A DNA stretch of 64,000 nt from UBA6244 sp963676875. GTDB taxonomy: Bacteria; Bacteroidota; Bacteroidia; Bacteroidales; F082. The first letter of the stretch is position 1; the number at the start of each line of letters is the position of its first letter. Shown piece after piece: positions 9,674 to 18,260 of this stretch. The position numbers and the translations under genes are program-made. Location: positions 930,001 to 994,000 of the forward strand of contig OY781436.1 of assembly GCA_963676875.1 (NCBI GenBank), written 5' to 3'. The notes under the pieces were generated by a model, which saw only the letters and a program-made list of their open reading frames with translations, was not told the origin of the DNA and made no database searches.

Positions 9674-10309
9674 ATGGATTATAATACAACCCGCGAAACC
9701 ATGGTGATTCCGGAATACGGACGGAACATCCAAAAAATGATTGAGTACACCGTAGGCATTGAAGATCGGGAAAAGAGAAGCAAATCAGCGGCCTTTATTG
9801 TGCGGGTGATGGGGCAGGTGAAACCTGACTTGCAGGAATCGTCTGATTATATTCAAACCCTCTGGGATCACATGCACATTATTGCCAATTTCAAACTGGA
9901 TGTCGACAGCCCTTATCCAAAACCAGAACCCGAAGCACTCACAAGAAAGCCCAGTAAAATACCCTATGGTGACAACAAAATTAGGTTGCGTCATTATGGT
10001 AGAACCATCGATGAAATCATTGAAAAAGCCATTGAATTTGAGGAAGGAGAAGAAAAGGAAGCCTTGATTTTTTCCATTGCCAACTACCTTAAACGTTCGT
10101 ACCTCACCTGGAACCGTGAATCGGTAAACGACGCCACCATTTCTAAACATTTGGAAGATATGTCGGGAGGTAAACTGATATTTAAACAAGACAGACCCCT
10201 TATCAGTATTAGCGAGGTAGTTCCAAAAAACAAGCCTACAAACTCCAAAAAGAAAAAATCAACACAGAAAAATTTTGGTTCAAACAACAAAAAGAAGAAT
10301 TATAAATAA
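9674..10309 (+). CDS. DUF4290 domain-containing protein
   Basis: Cytoplasmic-looking protein of 211 aa with no signal peptide. It matches my recollection of the Bacteroidota DUF4290 family: YNTTRETMVIPEYGRNIQKMI at the N-terminus, the KLRHYGRT-like segment (IRLRHYGRTIDEIIEKA) in the middle, and a Lys/Asn-rich tail. Function unknown. It is followed by a terminator and then murA; in other Bacteroidota DUF4290 genes are also often next to murA, a context statement from memory. Confidence 0.85.
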   Translation: MDYNTTRETMVIPEYGRNIQKMIEYTVGIEDREKRSKSAAFIVRVMGQVKPDLQESSDYIQTLWDHMHIIANFKLDVDSPYPKPEPEALTRKPSKIPYGDNKIRLRHYGRTIDEIIEKAIEFEEGEEKEALIFSIANYLKRSYLTWNRESVNDATISKHLEDMSGGKLIFKQDRPLISISEVVPKNKPTNSKKKKSTQKNFGSNNKKKNYK

Positions 10310-10357
10310 CCCTTTGTTGTAAAGGGTTCACCATCAACCAATATTTTCTTTAAAAAT

Positions 10358-10390
10358 CAAAAAAACAGTCATTTCGTGGCTGTTTTTTTT
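10358..10390 (+). terminator. Rho-independent terminator after the DUF4290 gene
   Basis: AAAAAACAGTCA, short loop TTTCG, TGGCTGTTTTTTTT; an 8-bp stem with one G-T pair and a long T tract. It suggests murA has its own promoter. Confidence 0.8.
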
Positions 10391-10439
10391 GTTATTTTAC
10401 AAAACAAGACTTTTAACCTGACGAAAGACAGAAACCATT

Positions 10440-11744
10440 ATGGCATCCTTTAAAATTACAGGAGGAAACCAACTCTCCGGATCAATCGACCCCCAGGGGG
10501 CCAAAAACGAAGCACTACAGATACTGTGCGCCGTGTTGCTTACCGAAAACGAAATTACCTTACGCAACGTTCCCAACATCAGCGATGTGAATCGATTGAT
10601 AGAACTGTTGAAAGGCCTTGGCGTGGAGGTATCCAATCCGGAAGAATCTGTTTGGAAGTTTCGGGCAGCCAACGTGGACATGGACTATATGAACACCGAG
10701 GAGTTTTACCAAAAAGCTACCTCCATTCGCGGTTCGGTGATGATACTGGGGCCATTGTTGGCGCGCTTTGGTAAAGGAACCCTACCACAGCCCGGGGGAG
10801 ACAAAATTGGCAGAAGGCGTCTGGACACCCATTTTATCGGTTTGCAGAAGCTGGGTGTACACTTTGAATACCATCAGGATAAAAAAAGCTATCAGGTAAC
10901 GGCATCGAAATTGTCGGGAGCATATATGCTGCTCGAAGAGGCTTCGGTAACGGGAACGGCCAACATACTGATGGCAGCAGTAATGGCGCAGGGTACCACC
11001 ACCATATTTAATGCTGCCTGCGAACCCTACCTGATACAGCTGAGCAAAATGCTGAACCGGATGGGAGCACGTATCAGCGGCATCGGGAGCAACTTACTCA
11101 CCATCGAAGGGGTAGCAAGCCTTTCGGGTACCGAACATACCATGCTGGCCGACATGATTGAGGTGGGAAGCTTCATCGGTTTGGCAGCCATGACCCAATC
11201 GGAAATCACAATCAACAATGTCAACATGGACGATCTCGGCATGATTCCGGGAACTTTTGGCAAACTGGGCATCCCCATAAAACAAAAAGGCAACAACATA
11301 CTGGTGCCTCGCCTTAACAACTATAGCATAGAAACTTTCATCGATGGCTCCATCATGAACATTGCCGATGCTCCATGGCCGGGCTTTACTCCCGACCTTA
11401 TCAGCATTGTGTTGGTAACGGCCATTCAGGCCGAAGGAAGCGTCCTCATTCACCAAAAAATGTTTGAAAGTCGCCTGTTTTTTGTTGACAAACTCATCGA
11501 TATGGGCGCGCGTATCATCCTGTGCGACCCGCATCGGGCCACAGTTATCGGGCTTAACCATGCCACACCCCTGCGTGGTATCCGCATGAGCTCTCCCGAC
11601 ATCAGGGCAGGAGTTGCCTTGCTTATTGCCGCCCTGTCGGCACAAGGCACCAGCATCATCGACAACATTGAACAAATTGACCGCGGTTATCAGAATATTG
11701 AAGGGAGGCTGCAACAATTGGGTGCAGTGATTGAGAGGATTTAG
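10440..11744 (+). CDS. murA: MurA, UDP-GlcNAc 1-carboxyvinyltransferase (Asp active-site variant)
   Basis: Transfers enolpyruvate from PEP to UDP-GlcNAc, the committed step of peptidoglycan synthesis. The 434 aa length is normal for this EPSP synthase-fold family. It starts with the substrate-binding KITGGNQLSGSIDPQGAKNEAL. The catalytic loop reads LPQPGGDKIGRRRLDTH, with Asp at residue 121 (codon GAC at 10800-10802) where Escherichia coli MurA has Cys115. DMIEVGSFIGLAAMT and APWPGFTPDLIS are further family segments. Fosfomycin alkylates the Cys, so the Asp form is expected to be intrinsically insensitive. Confidence 0.97.
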   Translation: MASFKITGGNQLSGSIDPQGAKNEALQILCAVLLTENEITLRNVPNISDVNRLIELLKGLGVEVSNPEESVWKFRAANVDMDYMNTEEFYQKATSIRGSVMILGPLLARFGKGTLPQPGGDKIGRRRLDTHFIGLQKLGVHFEYHQDKKSYQVTASKLSGAYMLLEEASVTGTANILMAAVMAQGTTTIFNAACEPYLIQLSKMLNRMGARISGIGSNLLTIEGVASLSGTEHTMLADMIEVGSFIGLAAMTQSEITINNVNMDDLGMIPGTFGKLGIPIKQKGNNILVPRLNNYSIETFIDGSIMNIADAPWPGFTPDLISIVLVTAIQAEGSVLIHQKMFESRLFFVDKLIDMGARIILCDPHRATVIGLNHATPLRGIRMSSPDIRAGVALLIAALSAQGTSIIDNIEQIDRGYQNIEGRLQQLGAVIERI

Positions 11745-11776
11745 TCAAAGTGGAACATTTTCCTCAAATTTAATAT

Positions 11777-11809
11777 AAAAAAAGGCTCCCAAATTGAGAG
11801 CCTTTTTTC
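11777..11809. terminator. Bidirectional terminator between murA and the convergent T9SS gene
   Basis: AAAAAAAGGCTC, loop, GAGCCTTTTTTC. A and T tracts on both sides allow use by murA (+) and by the secreted-protein gene (-). Confidence 0.88.
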
Positions 11810-11828
11810 AATATATCAAGTTGATTTA

Positions 11829-13709
11829 TTAGTCAACCATCATTTTGCGGGTTACTTTGCTTTCGCCGGCGGTGATGGTATAAAAATAAATACCGGTGGT
11901 CAATTGACTTCCATCGATGGTAATGGTGTGCGAACCGGCTGTTTTGAAACCATAGTCGTTCATGGCTACTTTTTGTCCGGTAAGGGTATAAACTTCCAGA
12001 CTCAGGTTAGCAGATTCATTCATATCCACACTCACATAGGTAGTACCGTTGAAGGGATTAGGATAGTTTTGAGAAATTTCGAGCGATTGGGCAGGATTTT
12101 CTTCCACATTTACCGGCAACGGACTGATGGGCAGATAAACGATAGTGTTCAGTACAGGATCATGTTGTGGTGGATCAGGTTGGATGCTGGTTCCGGGCAT
12201 GTTGTCGCTTTGATACAACACATGGATTTTACCATCAACTGCTTTAGGTGCTACACTTGGGTAGGCACACTCGCTGAAAATATGAAATACGTCGCCGGTA
12301 TAATCGGTAAATTCACTCCAGTTGTCATCACCTTCGGTGAAACGACCCCAGATGTGGTGGAAGTTAAGTTCGCTGTTGTCGAATCCAACAGAAATGGCAC
12401 TGTATATTACCTGAACAATTTTTACATCATTTTCGTCGCGCATGGTTACGATCTGAGGCATAGTAGTCATGCTGGCACCATAATAGGGCAAACCAACGAT
12501 GGTATCTTCGCCATTGGGTTGTACCCATGCGGCCAGATTTCCGTTTTGGTACAAAGAAGTTGTTTCCCAATCTTCGGGAATGATATCAGCTAAAATATCG
12601 GCAGTATCCAAAGCAGGCATGCCTTCACGCCAGTATACCAAACCATCTGAATATGGGTAGTACGACCATTGGGCATCACCGGGAGTGTCATCCATATGTA
12701 CCTGACGGCCAAAGGCAGCATGAACTAAACCTTCATCATCAATGGCTATGGCATTGTATCCGTCGCCACCACCACATTTTGGCAATGTTCCTTCGTCGCC
12801 GGTAAAGAATGGCATGGGGCTTTCATACACCAACATTCTTTCCCAGTTGTCGCCACCGTCGGTTGATTTCATGATGACACCGTCTCTGATTCCGCCAAAA
12901 GCGAAGAACGCCAGGGTGTTGCCTTGAGGAGCTGCAAAAGCATAGTCGTCGCCGCCCCATCCGCTAGTATAGTCGGAGTTAACACCTTCAAGGATCATGT
13001 TTTGGGGATCCCATGTTTGACCACCGTCAGAAGAACGTGAGTACAACAAAGCGCCGTCAAGACCCTCATAAACAGTTCCCTGGTTTCCGGTTCCGGGGGT
13101 AACACAAATCACATGAATGATTTCATTATTTTCACCTGAAGTAACCATTCTGGGCCAAAGGATATCTTCGTGTCCTGTAGGACCAACCAAATTAAAAAAG
13201 TTCCAGTCGCCTTCGCCTTTGGTGGCACGCCAGCTAAAGATCAAACCATCGTTTCCACCAGAGTGTGTACAAATGATTTCACCATTTTCACCAAAAGGTG
13301 CATAATTAGGCCATCCTGTTTTTTGGTCTTCAATTCTTTCTGTTGGGTAAGCACCCCAAGCAGTACCATTGTTGTAATTGTATCCGGTTCCCCGGTCTGC
13401 ATATGTCGTTGGTGTCATCCCTCGAGTCCAGGTGGCAGCAATGGTACCATCTTCGTAAGCATAAATACGGTTACACATGGATGAGTTGGTTTGCAAATCG
13501 TACCAGGTTTCACCAACTACGATATCGGCTTGTCTCGAATTGTTTACAGTCGGGTTCATTTCTGAAGTAAACGGCTGTGGATCGGTTTGAGGAGCTCTGT
13601 CCTGCACGGTAACACTGTTGTACCATTTTTTTGGTGACATTTGGCGAAGCTGAGCAAACGAAGTTGCGAAGAAACTCAACGCCATCACCACGAGTAGTAA
13701 TTTTTTCAT
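11829..13709 (-). CDS. Secreted Asp-box (BNR) propeller-like protein, T9SS type A tail (paralogue A)
   Basis: Protein of 626 aa: signal peptide (about residues 1-19, ending SFAQ), a central region of beta-strand repeats, and a roughly 80-residue C-terminal domain beginning ISQNYPNPFNGTTYVSV and ending KVTRKMMVD. That tail is the T9SS type A sorting domain, so the protein should be exported across the outer membrane. Two Asp-box motifs are clear, SRSSDGGQTW near residue 230 and KSTDGGDNW near 285; such motifs occur in sialidase-like six-bladed propellers and other BNR proteins. The usual sialidase catalytic Arg triad and Tyr/Glu were not identified, so no enzyme activity is claimed. First of four tandem paralogues; 30-70% identity between them by eye. 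Confidence 0.88.
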   Translation of the reverse strand: MKKLLLVVMALSFFATSFAQLRQMSPKKWYNSVTVQDRAPQTDPQPFTSEMNPTVNNSRQADIVVGETWYDLQTNSSMCNRIYAYEDGTIAATWTRGMTPTTYADRGTGYNYNNGTAWGAYPTERIEDQKTGWPNYAPFGENGEIICTHSGGNDGLIFSWRATKGEGDWNFFNLVGPTGHEDILWPRMVTSGENNEIIHVICVTPGTGNQGTVYEGLDGALLYSRSSDGGQTWDPQNMILEGVNSDYTSGWGGDDYAFAAPQGNTLAFFAFGGIRDGVIMKSTDGGDNWERMLVYESPMPFFTGDEGTLPKCGGGDGYNAIAIDDEGLVHAAFGRQVHMDDTPGDAQWSYYPYSDGLVYWREGMPALDTADILADIIPEDWETTSLYQNGNLAAWVQPNGEDTIVGLPYYGASMTTMPQIVTMRDENDVKIVQVIYSAISVGFDNSELNFHHIWGRFTEGDDNWSEFTDYTGDVFHIFSECAYPSVAPKAVDGKIHVLYQSDNMPGTSIQPDPPQHDPVLNTIVYLPISPLPVNVEENPAQSLEISQNYPNPFNGTTYVSVDMNESANLSLEVYTLTGQKVAMNDYGFKTAGSHTITIDGSQLTTGIYFYTITAGESKVTRKMMVD

Positions 13710-13770
13710 GATAACTTAAAAATTAGTTTTACATTAATAAATTGGAGAATGGTTTTCTTTTAAAAAGGCG

Positions 13771-13803
13771 CAAATCTATTCATCACACCTGCTCAATAAC
13801 AAA
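13771..13803 (-). promoter_or_regulatory. Promoter of paralogue A
   Basis: On the minus strand TTTG (13800-13803), 21-base gap, TAGATTTG (13771-13778), about 60 bases before the ATG. Both Bacteroidota promoter boxes are exact. Confidence 0.65.
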
Positions 13804-13883
13804 GCAAACGAACCCTTCTCTTCAAATTTGCACTGGTATTATGACCAAAATAAAAATAAAAGGTTGCTTAGGTTGCAAGAAAA

Positions 13884-13915
13884 AAAAAGAGGCTCTCCAA
13901 AGGAAACCTCTTTTT
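13884..13915 (-). terminator. Terminator of paralogue B
   Basis: AAAAAGAGG ... CCTCTTTTT around a loop of about 14 bases, just downstream of the stop of the 13939-15813 gene. Confidence 0.8.
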
Positions 13916-13938
13916 AAATTTCGTGTATAGACAGGGGA

Positions 13939-15813
13939 TTATTCCACCATCATTTTATGGGTTAGACTTTGTTCGCCTGCTGCAATGGTATAAAAATAAA
14001 TACCTGAAGTTAACGAGCTGGCATTAATCGTAATGGTGTGACTTCCCGCAGATTTTAATCCGTAATCTTCACTCATCACCTTTTGCCCGGTAAGGGTATA
14101 TGCCTCAAGACTCAGGTTGTCGGTTTTTTGCAGGTTCACGGTGATATAGGTAAGACCTTTGGCAGGATTGGGATAGTTTTGACTTACCTCAAACGGCTGA
14201 CTCGATGTATTAGAAACGTTTACAGCCAATGGGCTGATGGGGAGATACACCATGTTGTTGAGCACCGGATCGTGCATGGGAGCGTCAGTTGGCTGAATAC
14301 TGTTGCCGGGAATGTTGTCGGTTTGATACAAAATATGGTAGGTTTGGTCGGGCATGGTTTGAGGTACAGCCGGATAAACACACTCACTGAAAATATGGTA
14401 TACATCGCCTGTGTAATCCACAAATTCGCTAAACATTCCGTCGCCTTCCGTAAATCGGCCCCATATATGACGGAAATTGTATTCGCTGTTGTCGAAGCCC
14501 ACAGAAACGGCTGAGTAAAACACCTGTACAATCTGGGTTCCCATGGCATCGTGGGTGATGACCAATTGGGGCATACTGGTCAATGAGGCATAATATGTGG
14601 CAACACCTACCAATGTATCTTCGCCATTGGATTGTGTCCAGGCGGCCAGCATCCCATTTTGGTAAAGGTTCATGGTAGTCCAATCCTCGGGCAAAATATC
14701 CGCTTGTATCATGGCGGTGTCGAGCACAGGCATTTGCTCATTCCAATATACCAACCCATCTGAATAGGGATAATATGACCAAGCATCATCATCAGGAGTA
14801 TCATCAATATGAATTTGCCTTCCAAAGGCCACATGCACCATACCCTCTTCATCCAGTGCGATGGCATTGTAGCCATCTCCACCTCCACATTGGGGCAGGT
14901 TGCCACCATTTCCATCGAAGAAAGGGTCGGGACTTTCATAAAACATGATGCGTTCCCAGTTGTCGCCATTGTCGGTTGATTTCATAACGATTCCGTCTTT
15001 GATACCACCAAAAGCCACAAAAGCAATGGTATTACCCACGGGATGTGCCCAGGCATAATCATCACCTCCCCAGCCACTTGTATAGTCGGAACCCATACCT
15101 TCGAGGATCACATTTTCGGGATCCCAGGTTAGTCCGCCGTCGGTGGACCGTGAGTAAAGTAACGCCATGTTGAGATCTTCGTACACAACGGCACTACCAG
15201 CGCAGGCAATTACATGTATTACATCGTTATTTTCTCCGGTTGTGATCATTTTGGGCCACAACAGGTCGGGTTGTGCAGCGGGTCCGGGCAAATTAAAATA
15301 ATTCCAATCGCCTTCGCCTTTGTTTTCGCGCCAGCTGAAGATTAGTCCATCGTTTCCGCCGGAATGGGCGCACACGATTTCACCATTAGCTCCATAGGGG
15401 GCAATGGATGGCCATCCGGTGCGGGTGGCTTCGATACGTTCGGCCGGAATGGAACCCCAGCCGCTTCCATCGTTGTAATTATAGCCGGTTCCTCGGTCAG
15501 CATATGCTGTGGGCGTCATGCCCAAAATCCAGGTGGCGGCGATGGTGCCATCATCGAAAGCAATGACACGGTTGCCCATGCCGGCATTGGTTTGGTTATC
15601 GTACCAGGTTTCGCCGATAACGATATCCGCAGCGAGGGGGCTGGCAACAGTGGGATTTTGATGGACGGCAAATGTACTTGCAGGTTGGTCGGTAACCACG
15701 CGGTCGGTTTGTTTGACAGTTTTGTACCAAGCTTTGGGGTGGTACTGACTAATCTGAGCAACCGCAGCTACCGCAAATGCCATGGTCATGATAAAAAGTA
15801 AGGATTTCTTCAT
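13939..15813 (-). CDS. Secreted Asp-box (BNR) propeller-like protein, T9SS type A tail (paralogue B)
   Basis: Paralogue of the neighbouring gene, 624 aa. Signal peptide of about 19 residues (ending AVAQ), Asp boxes SRSTDGGLTW and KSTDNGDNW, the shared GGGDGYNAIALDEEGMVHVAFGRQ segment, and a type A sorting tail beginning VSQNYPNPAKGLTYITV. The mature N-terminus WYKTVKQTDR matches the WYNSV/WYKTV of paralogues A and C. Its own terminator and a -7 box upstream suggest separate transcription. Function is not recognised; substrate binding at the cell surface is a guess from the fold class. Confidence 0.87.
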   Translation of the reverse strand: MKKSLLFIMTMAFAVAAVAQISQYHPKAWYKTVKQTDRVVTDQPASTFAVHQNPTVASPLAADIVIGETWYDNQTNAGMGNRVIAFDDGTIAATWILGMTPTAYADRGTGYNYNDGSGWGSIPAERIEATRTGWPSIAPYGANGEIVCAHSGGNDGLIFSWRENKGEGDWNYFNLPGPAAQPDLLWPKMITTGENNDVIHVIACAGSAVVYEDLNMALLYSRSTDGGLTWDPENVILEGMGSDYTSGWGGDDYAWAHPVGNTIAFVAFGGIKDGIVMKSTDNGDNWERIMFYESPDPFFDGNGGNLPQCGGGDGYNAIALDEEGMVHVAFGRQIHIDDTPDDDAWSYYPYSDGLVYWNEQMPVLDTAMIQADILPEDWTTMNLYQNGMLAAWTQSNGEDTLVGVATYYASLTSMPQLVITHDAMGTQIVQVFYSAVSVGFDNSEYNFRHIWGRFTEGDGMFSEFVDYTGDVYHIFSECVYPAVPQTMPDQTYHILYQTDNIPGNSIQPTDAPMHDPVLNNMVYLPISPLAVNVSNTSSQPFEVSQNYPNPAKGLTYITVNLQKTDNLSLEAYTLTGQKVMSEDYGLKSAGSHTITINASSLTSGIYFYTIAAGEQSLTHKMMVE

Positions 15814-15858
15814 GTTGGTATGATGTTAAGTGATTTCGTTTTTTCGATAACAGCGTTA

Positions 15859-15866
15859 CAAACATA
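15859..15866 (-). promoter_or_regulatory. Possible -7 box of paralogue B
   Basis: Minus strand TATGTTTG, about 45 bases upstream of the ATG. A degenerate -33 (TTATG, 15886-15890) lies 19 bases further up. Paralogue C carries the same TATGTTTG at a similar distance. Confidence 0.5.
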
Positions 15867-15914
15867 ACATTATTTCTTTTAAAATCATAAGAGGTATTGG
15901 GATTGTTGTGAGTT

Positions 15915-15988
15915 AATACCGAATATGAATTGAAATGAGCTTTAAGTTCGCTTCGCTCCTGAAACCTCTTCAATTCTATATCGGCATT
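15915..15988. repeat. Long imperfect inverted repeat (hairpin or MITE-like)
   Basis: The arms AATACCGAATATGAATTGAA (15915-15934) and TTCAATTCTATATCGGCATT (15969-15988) are inverted copies with four mismatches over 20 bases, around a 34-base centre containing CGCTTCGC. It lies upstream of the paralogue B promoter. It could be a remnant mobile repeat or a structured transcript. Confidence 0.7.
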
Positions 15989-16075
15989 ATACATTAACAG
16001 TGTAGTGCTAACTTCAATTTATAGTTGGTATAATTGTCCTCCTGAGCCCCGGCGAAGAAACGCTACCCCTAAACC

Positions 16076-16097
16076 GGCGCAAGCGTCCGCTTGTGCC
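16076..16097. repeat. Short palindromic repeat
   Basis: GGCGCAAGCG, TC, CGCTTGTGCC: ten-base arms with a single G-T pair. It looks like a REP-type palindrome and sits 18 bases from the terminator of paralogue C. Confidence 0.65.
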
Positions 16098-16114
16098 TAT
16101 TACTGTACAAAACA

Positions 16115-16147
16115 AAAAAAGAGGCTCCCACCGGAAGCCTCTTTTTT
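16115..16147 (-). terminator. Terminator of paralogue C
   Basis: AAAAAAGAGGCT ... AGCCTCTTTTTT with a 9-base loop directly after the stop of the 16170-18041 gene. The stem resembles that after paralogue B (AAAAAGAGG), in line with duplication of whole gene units. Confidence 0.88.
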
Positions 16148-16169
16148 ATAAGTATGTGTGTTGATTGAA

Positions 16170-18041
16170 CTAGTCAACCATCATTTTGCGGGTTACTTTG
16201 TTGTCGCCGGCAGTAATGGTGTAGAAATAAATACCGGTGGTCAGTTGGCTACCATCGATGGTGATGGTGTGCGAACCTGCGGTTTTAAATCCATAATCAT
16301 TCATGGCTACTTTTTGTCCGGTCAGGGTATAAACTTCCATACTCAGGTTAGCAGATTCGTTTAAGTCAACCTGAACGTAAGTTTGTCCACTGAATGGGTT
16401 GGGATAGTTTTGTGAAATTTCCAAAGTAGAAGCTACATTTTCATTCACATTAACCGGTAGTGGAGTTACAGGCAAATAAACCATGTTATTCAACACAGGA
16501 TCGTGGCTTGGAGCATCACTTGGTTGGAGGCTGTTACCTGGCATGTTATCTGTTTGATACAATATATGGTATTTTCCACCAACAGTTTGTTGGGCTACAC
16601 TTGGGAAAACACATTCGCTGAAAATATGGAATACATCCCCTGTATAGTCAGTTTGCGGTCCCCAGTTGCCATCACCTTCGGTAAAAGTACCCCAGATATG
16701 ACGGAAGTTGAGTTCGCTATTGTCGAATCCTACAGAAACGGCTGAATAAAATACCTGAACAATCTGCACGTTGTTTTCGTCGCGTGTGATCACCAATTGA
16801 GGCATGGAAGTAAGTGAACCGTAATAGGGAGCAATACCAACCAGGGTATCGTCGCCATTGGGTTGTGTCCATGCAGCCAGGTTACCACTTTGGTACAAGT
16901 TCATGGTTGACCAGTCATCAGGAAGAATATCGGCTTGAATGGCAGCAGTATCCAATGCGGGCATGCTTTCGTTCCAGTATACCAAACCATCAGAGTATGG
17001 GTAGTATGACCAAGAATCATCATCCGGTGTATCATCCATGTGAATTTGACGACCAAAGGCTACGTGAACCATACCTTCGTCATCAATGGCTACGGCGTTG
17101 TATCCGTCACCACCACCACATTGTGGCAGGTCACCACTGTTTCCATCAAAGAATGGATCAGGACTGGCGTAGAAAGTTGTTCTTTCCCAGTTGTCGCCAC
17201 CATCGGTTGATTTCATCATCACACCATCAGCCACACCGCCAAAGGCTACAAAAGCCAGGGTGTTGCCCACAGGTTGTGCCCATGCGTAATCGTCACCACC
17301 CCAACCATTGCAATAGTCAGAGCCTAAACCTTCAAGAATCACGTTTTCAGGATCCCAGGTTTGTCCACCATCGGTTGAACGTGAATACAACAAAGCCATG
17401 GTAAGACCTTGATAGGTAACGGCATTACCGGCAGCAGCAATCACATGAATTACATCGTGATTTTCACCTGAAGTAACCATACGAGGCCAAAGTAAGCCGG
17501 GTTCTTCGGCAGGACCGGCGAGGGTAAAATGATTCCAGTCGCCTTCGCCTTTATTTTCGCGCCAGCTGAATTTCAAACCGTTAGCAGACATGTGTGCTAC
17601 TACAATTTCACCATTAGCACCATAAGGAGCATAATTGGGCCATCCGGTTTTTTCGTCTTCAATTCTTTCGTCAGGATAAGCACCCCAACTGGTTCCATCA
17701 AAATAGTTGTAACCGGTTCCACGGTCGGCGTAGGTGGTTGGTGTCATACCGCGTGTCCAGGTAGCTCCGATGGTACCATCGTCGAATGCATAAATTCTGT
17801 TGGCCATGGATGAGTTAGACTGTAAATCATACCAGGTTTCGCCTACCACGATGTCGGCAGCTCTGTCGTTGGCTACCATGGGATTAATTTCGCCGGTAAA
17901 ATTCAGTTCCTGATCGATGGTAGCAGCTTTGTCGGTAGCAACAACTGTTTTGTACCAGGCTTTTGATTGTACCTGACGTACCTGAGCCATACTTGTGCCA
18001 ATGAAGCCAAGGGCCAGGGCAAAAAGTAAAATTTTCTTCAT
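16170..18041 (-). CDS. Secreted Asp-box (BNR) propeller-like protein, T9SS type A tail (paralogue C)
   Basis: 623 aa, the closest relative of paralogue A: their sorting tails share SANLS-EVYTLTGQKVAMN and the following residues almost without change. Signal peptide of about 19 residues (ending SMAQ), Asp boxes SRSTDGGQTW and KSTDGGDNW, the GGGDGYNAVAIDDEGMVHVAFG segment, and a tail beginning ISQNYPNPFSGQTYVQV and ending KMMVD. No catalytic residues recognised. Expected at the cell surface or released through T9SS. Confidence 0.88.
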   Translation of the reverse strand: MKKILLFALALGFIGTSMAQVRQVQSKAWYKTVVATDKAATIDQELNFTGEINPMVANDRAADIVVGETWYDLQSNSSMANRIYAFDDGTIGATWTRGMTPTTYADRGTGYNYFDGTSWGAYPDERIEDEKTGWPNYAPYGANGEIVVAHMSANGLKFSWRENKGEGDWNHFTLAGPAEEPGLLWPRMVTSGENHDVIHVIAAAGNAVTYQGLTMALLYSRSTDGGQTWDPENVILEGLGSDYCNGWGGDDYAWAQPVGNTLAFVAFGGVADGVMMKSTDGGDNWERTTFYASPDPFFDGNSGDLPQCGGGDGYNAVAIDDEGMVHVAFGRQIHMDDTPDDDSWSYYPYSDGLVYWNESMPALDTAAIQADILPDDWSTMNLYQSGNLAAWTQPNGDDTLVGIAPYYGSLTSMPQLVITRDENNVQIVQVFYSAVSVGFDNSELNFRHIWGTFTEGDGNWGPQTDYTGDVFHIFSECVFPSVAQQTVGGKYHILYQTDNMPGNSLQPSDAPSHDPVLNNMVYLPVTPLPVNVNENVASTLEISQNYPNPFSGQTYVQVDLNESANLSMEVYTLTGQKVAMNDYGFKTAGSHTITIDGSQLTTGIYFYTITAGDNKVTRKMMVD

Positions 18042-18089
18042 GTTTCAATCATTTAAGTTAGCAATAGAGATAATTTTTTTATTGAAGCA

Positions 18090-18097
18090 CAAACATA
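18090..18097 (-). promoter_or_regulatory. Possible -7 box of paralogue C
   Basis: Minus strand TATGTTTG, about 48 bases before the ATG, the same octamer as upstream of paralogue B. No clear -33 box. Confidence 0.45.
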
Positions 18098-18212
18098 GTA
18101 ATAATTCTTTAATTGGATTAAAAAAAGTCTGATAACGTTTTTCAAAAAAAAATTTCATTTGGGGCTTACCCGCTCATTATTAGGATTTAAGCATGAATTT
18201 TACTTAAAGCAC

Positions 18213-18241
18213 AAAAGGCCACCCGAATTGGATAGCCTTTT
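18213..18241 (-). terminator. Terminator of paralogue D
   Basis: AAAAGGC ... GCCTTTT, with weaker pairing CC/GG inside, 20 bases after the stop of the 18261-20078 gene. Confidence 0.7.
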
Positions 18242-18260
18242 GTAACGAGGAAAAATGTGT

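Noticed and set aside
15749..15994. Possible 81-aa gene upstream of paralogue B
   Set aside because: It overlaps the signal peptide codons of paralogue B in another frame and translates the hairpin repeat.
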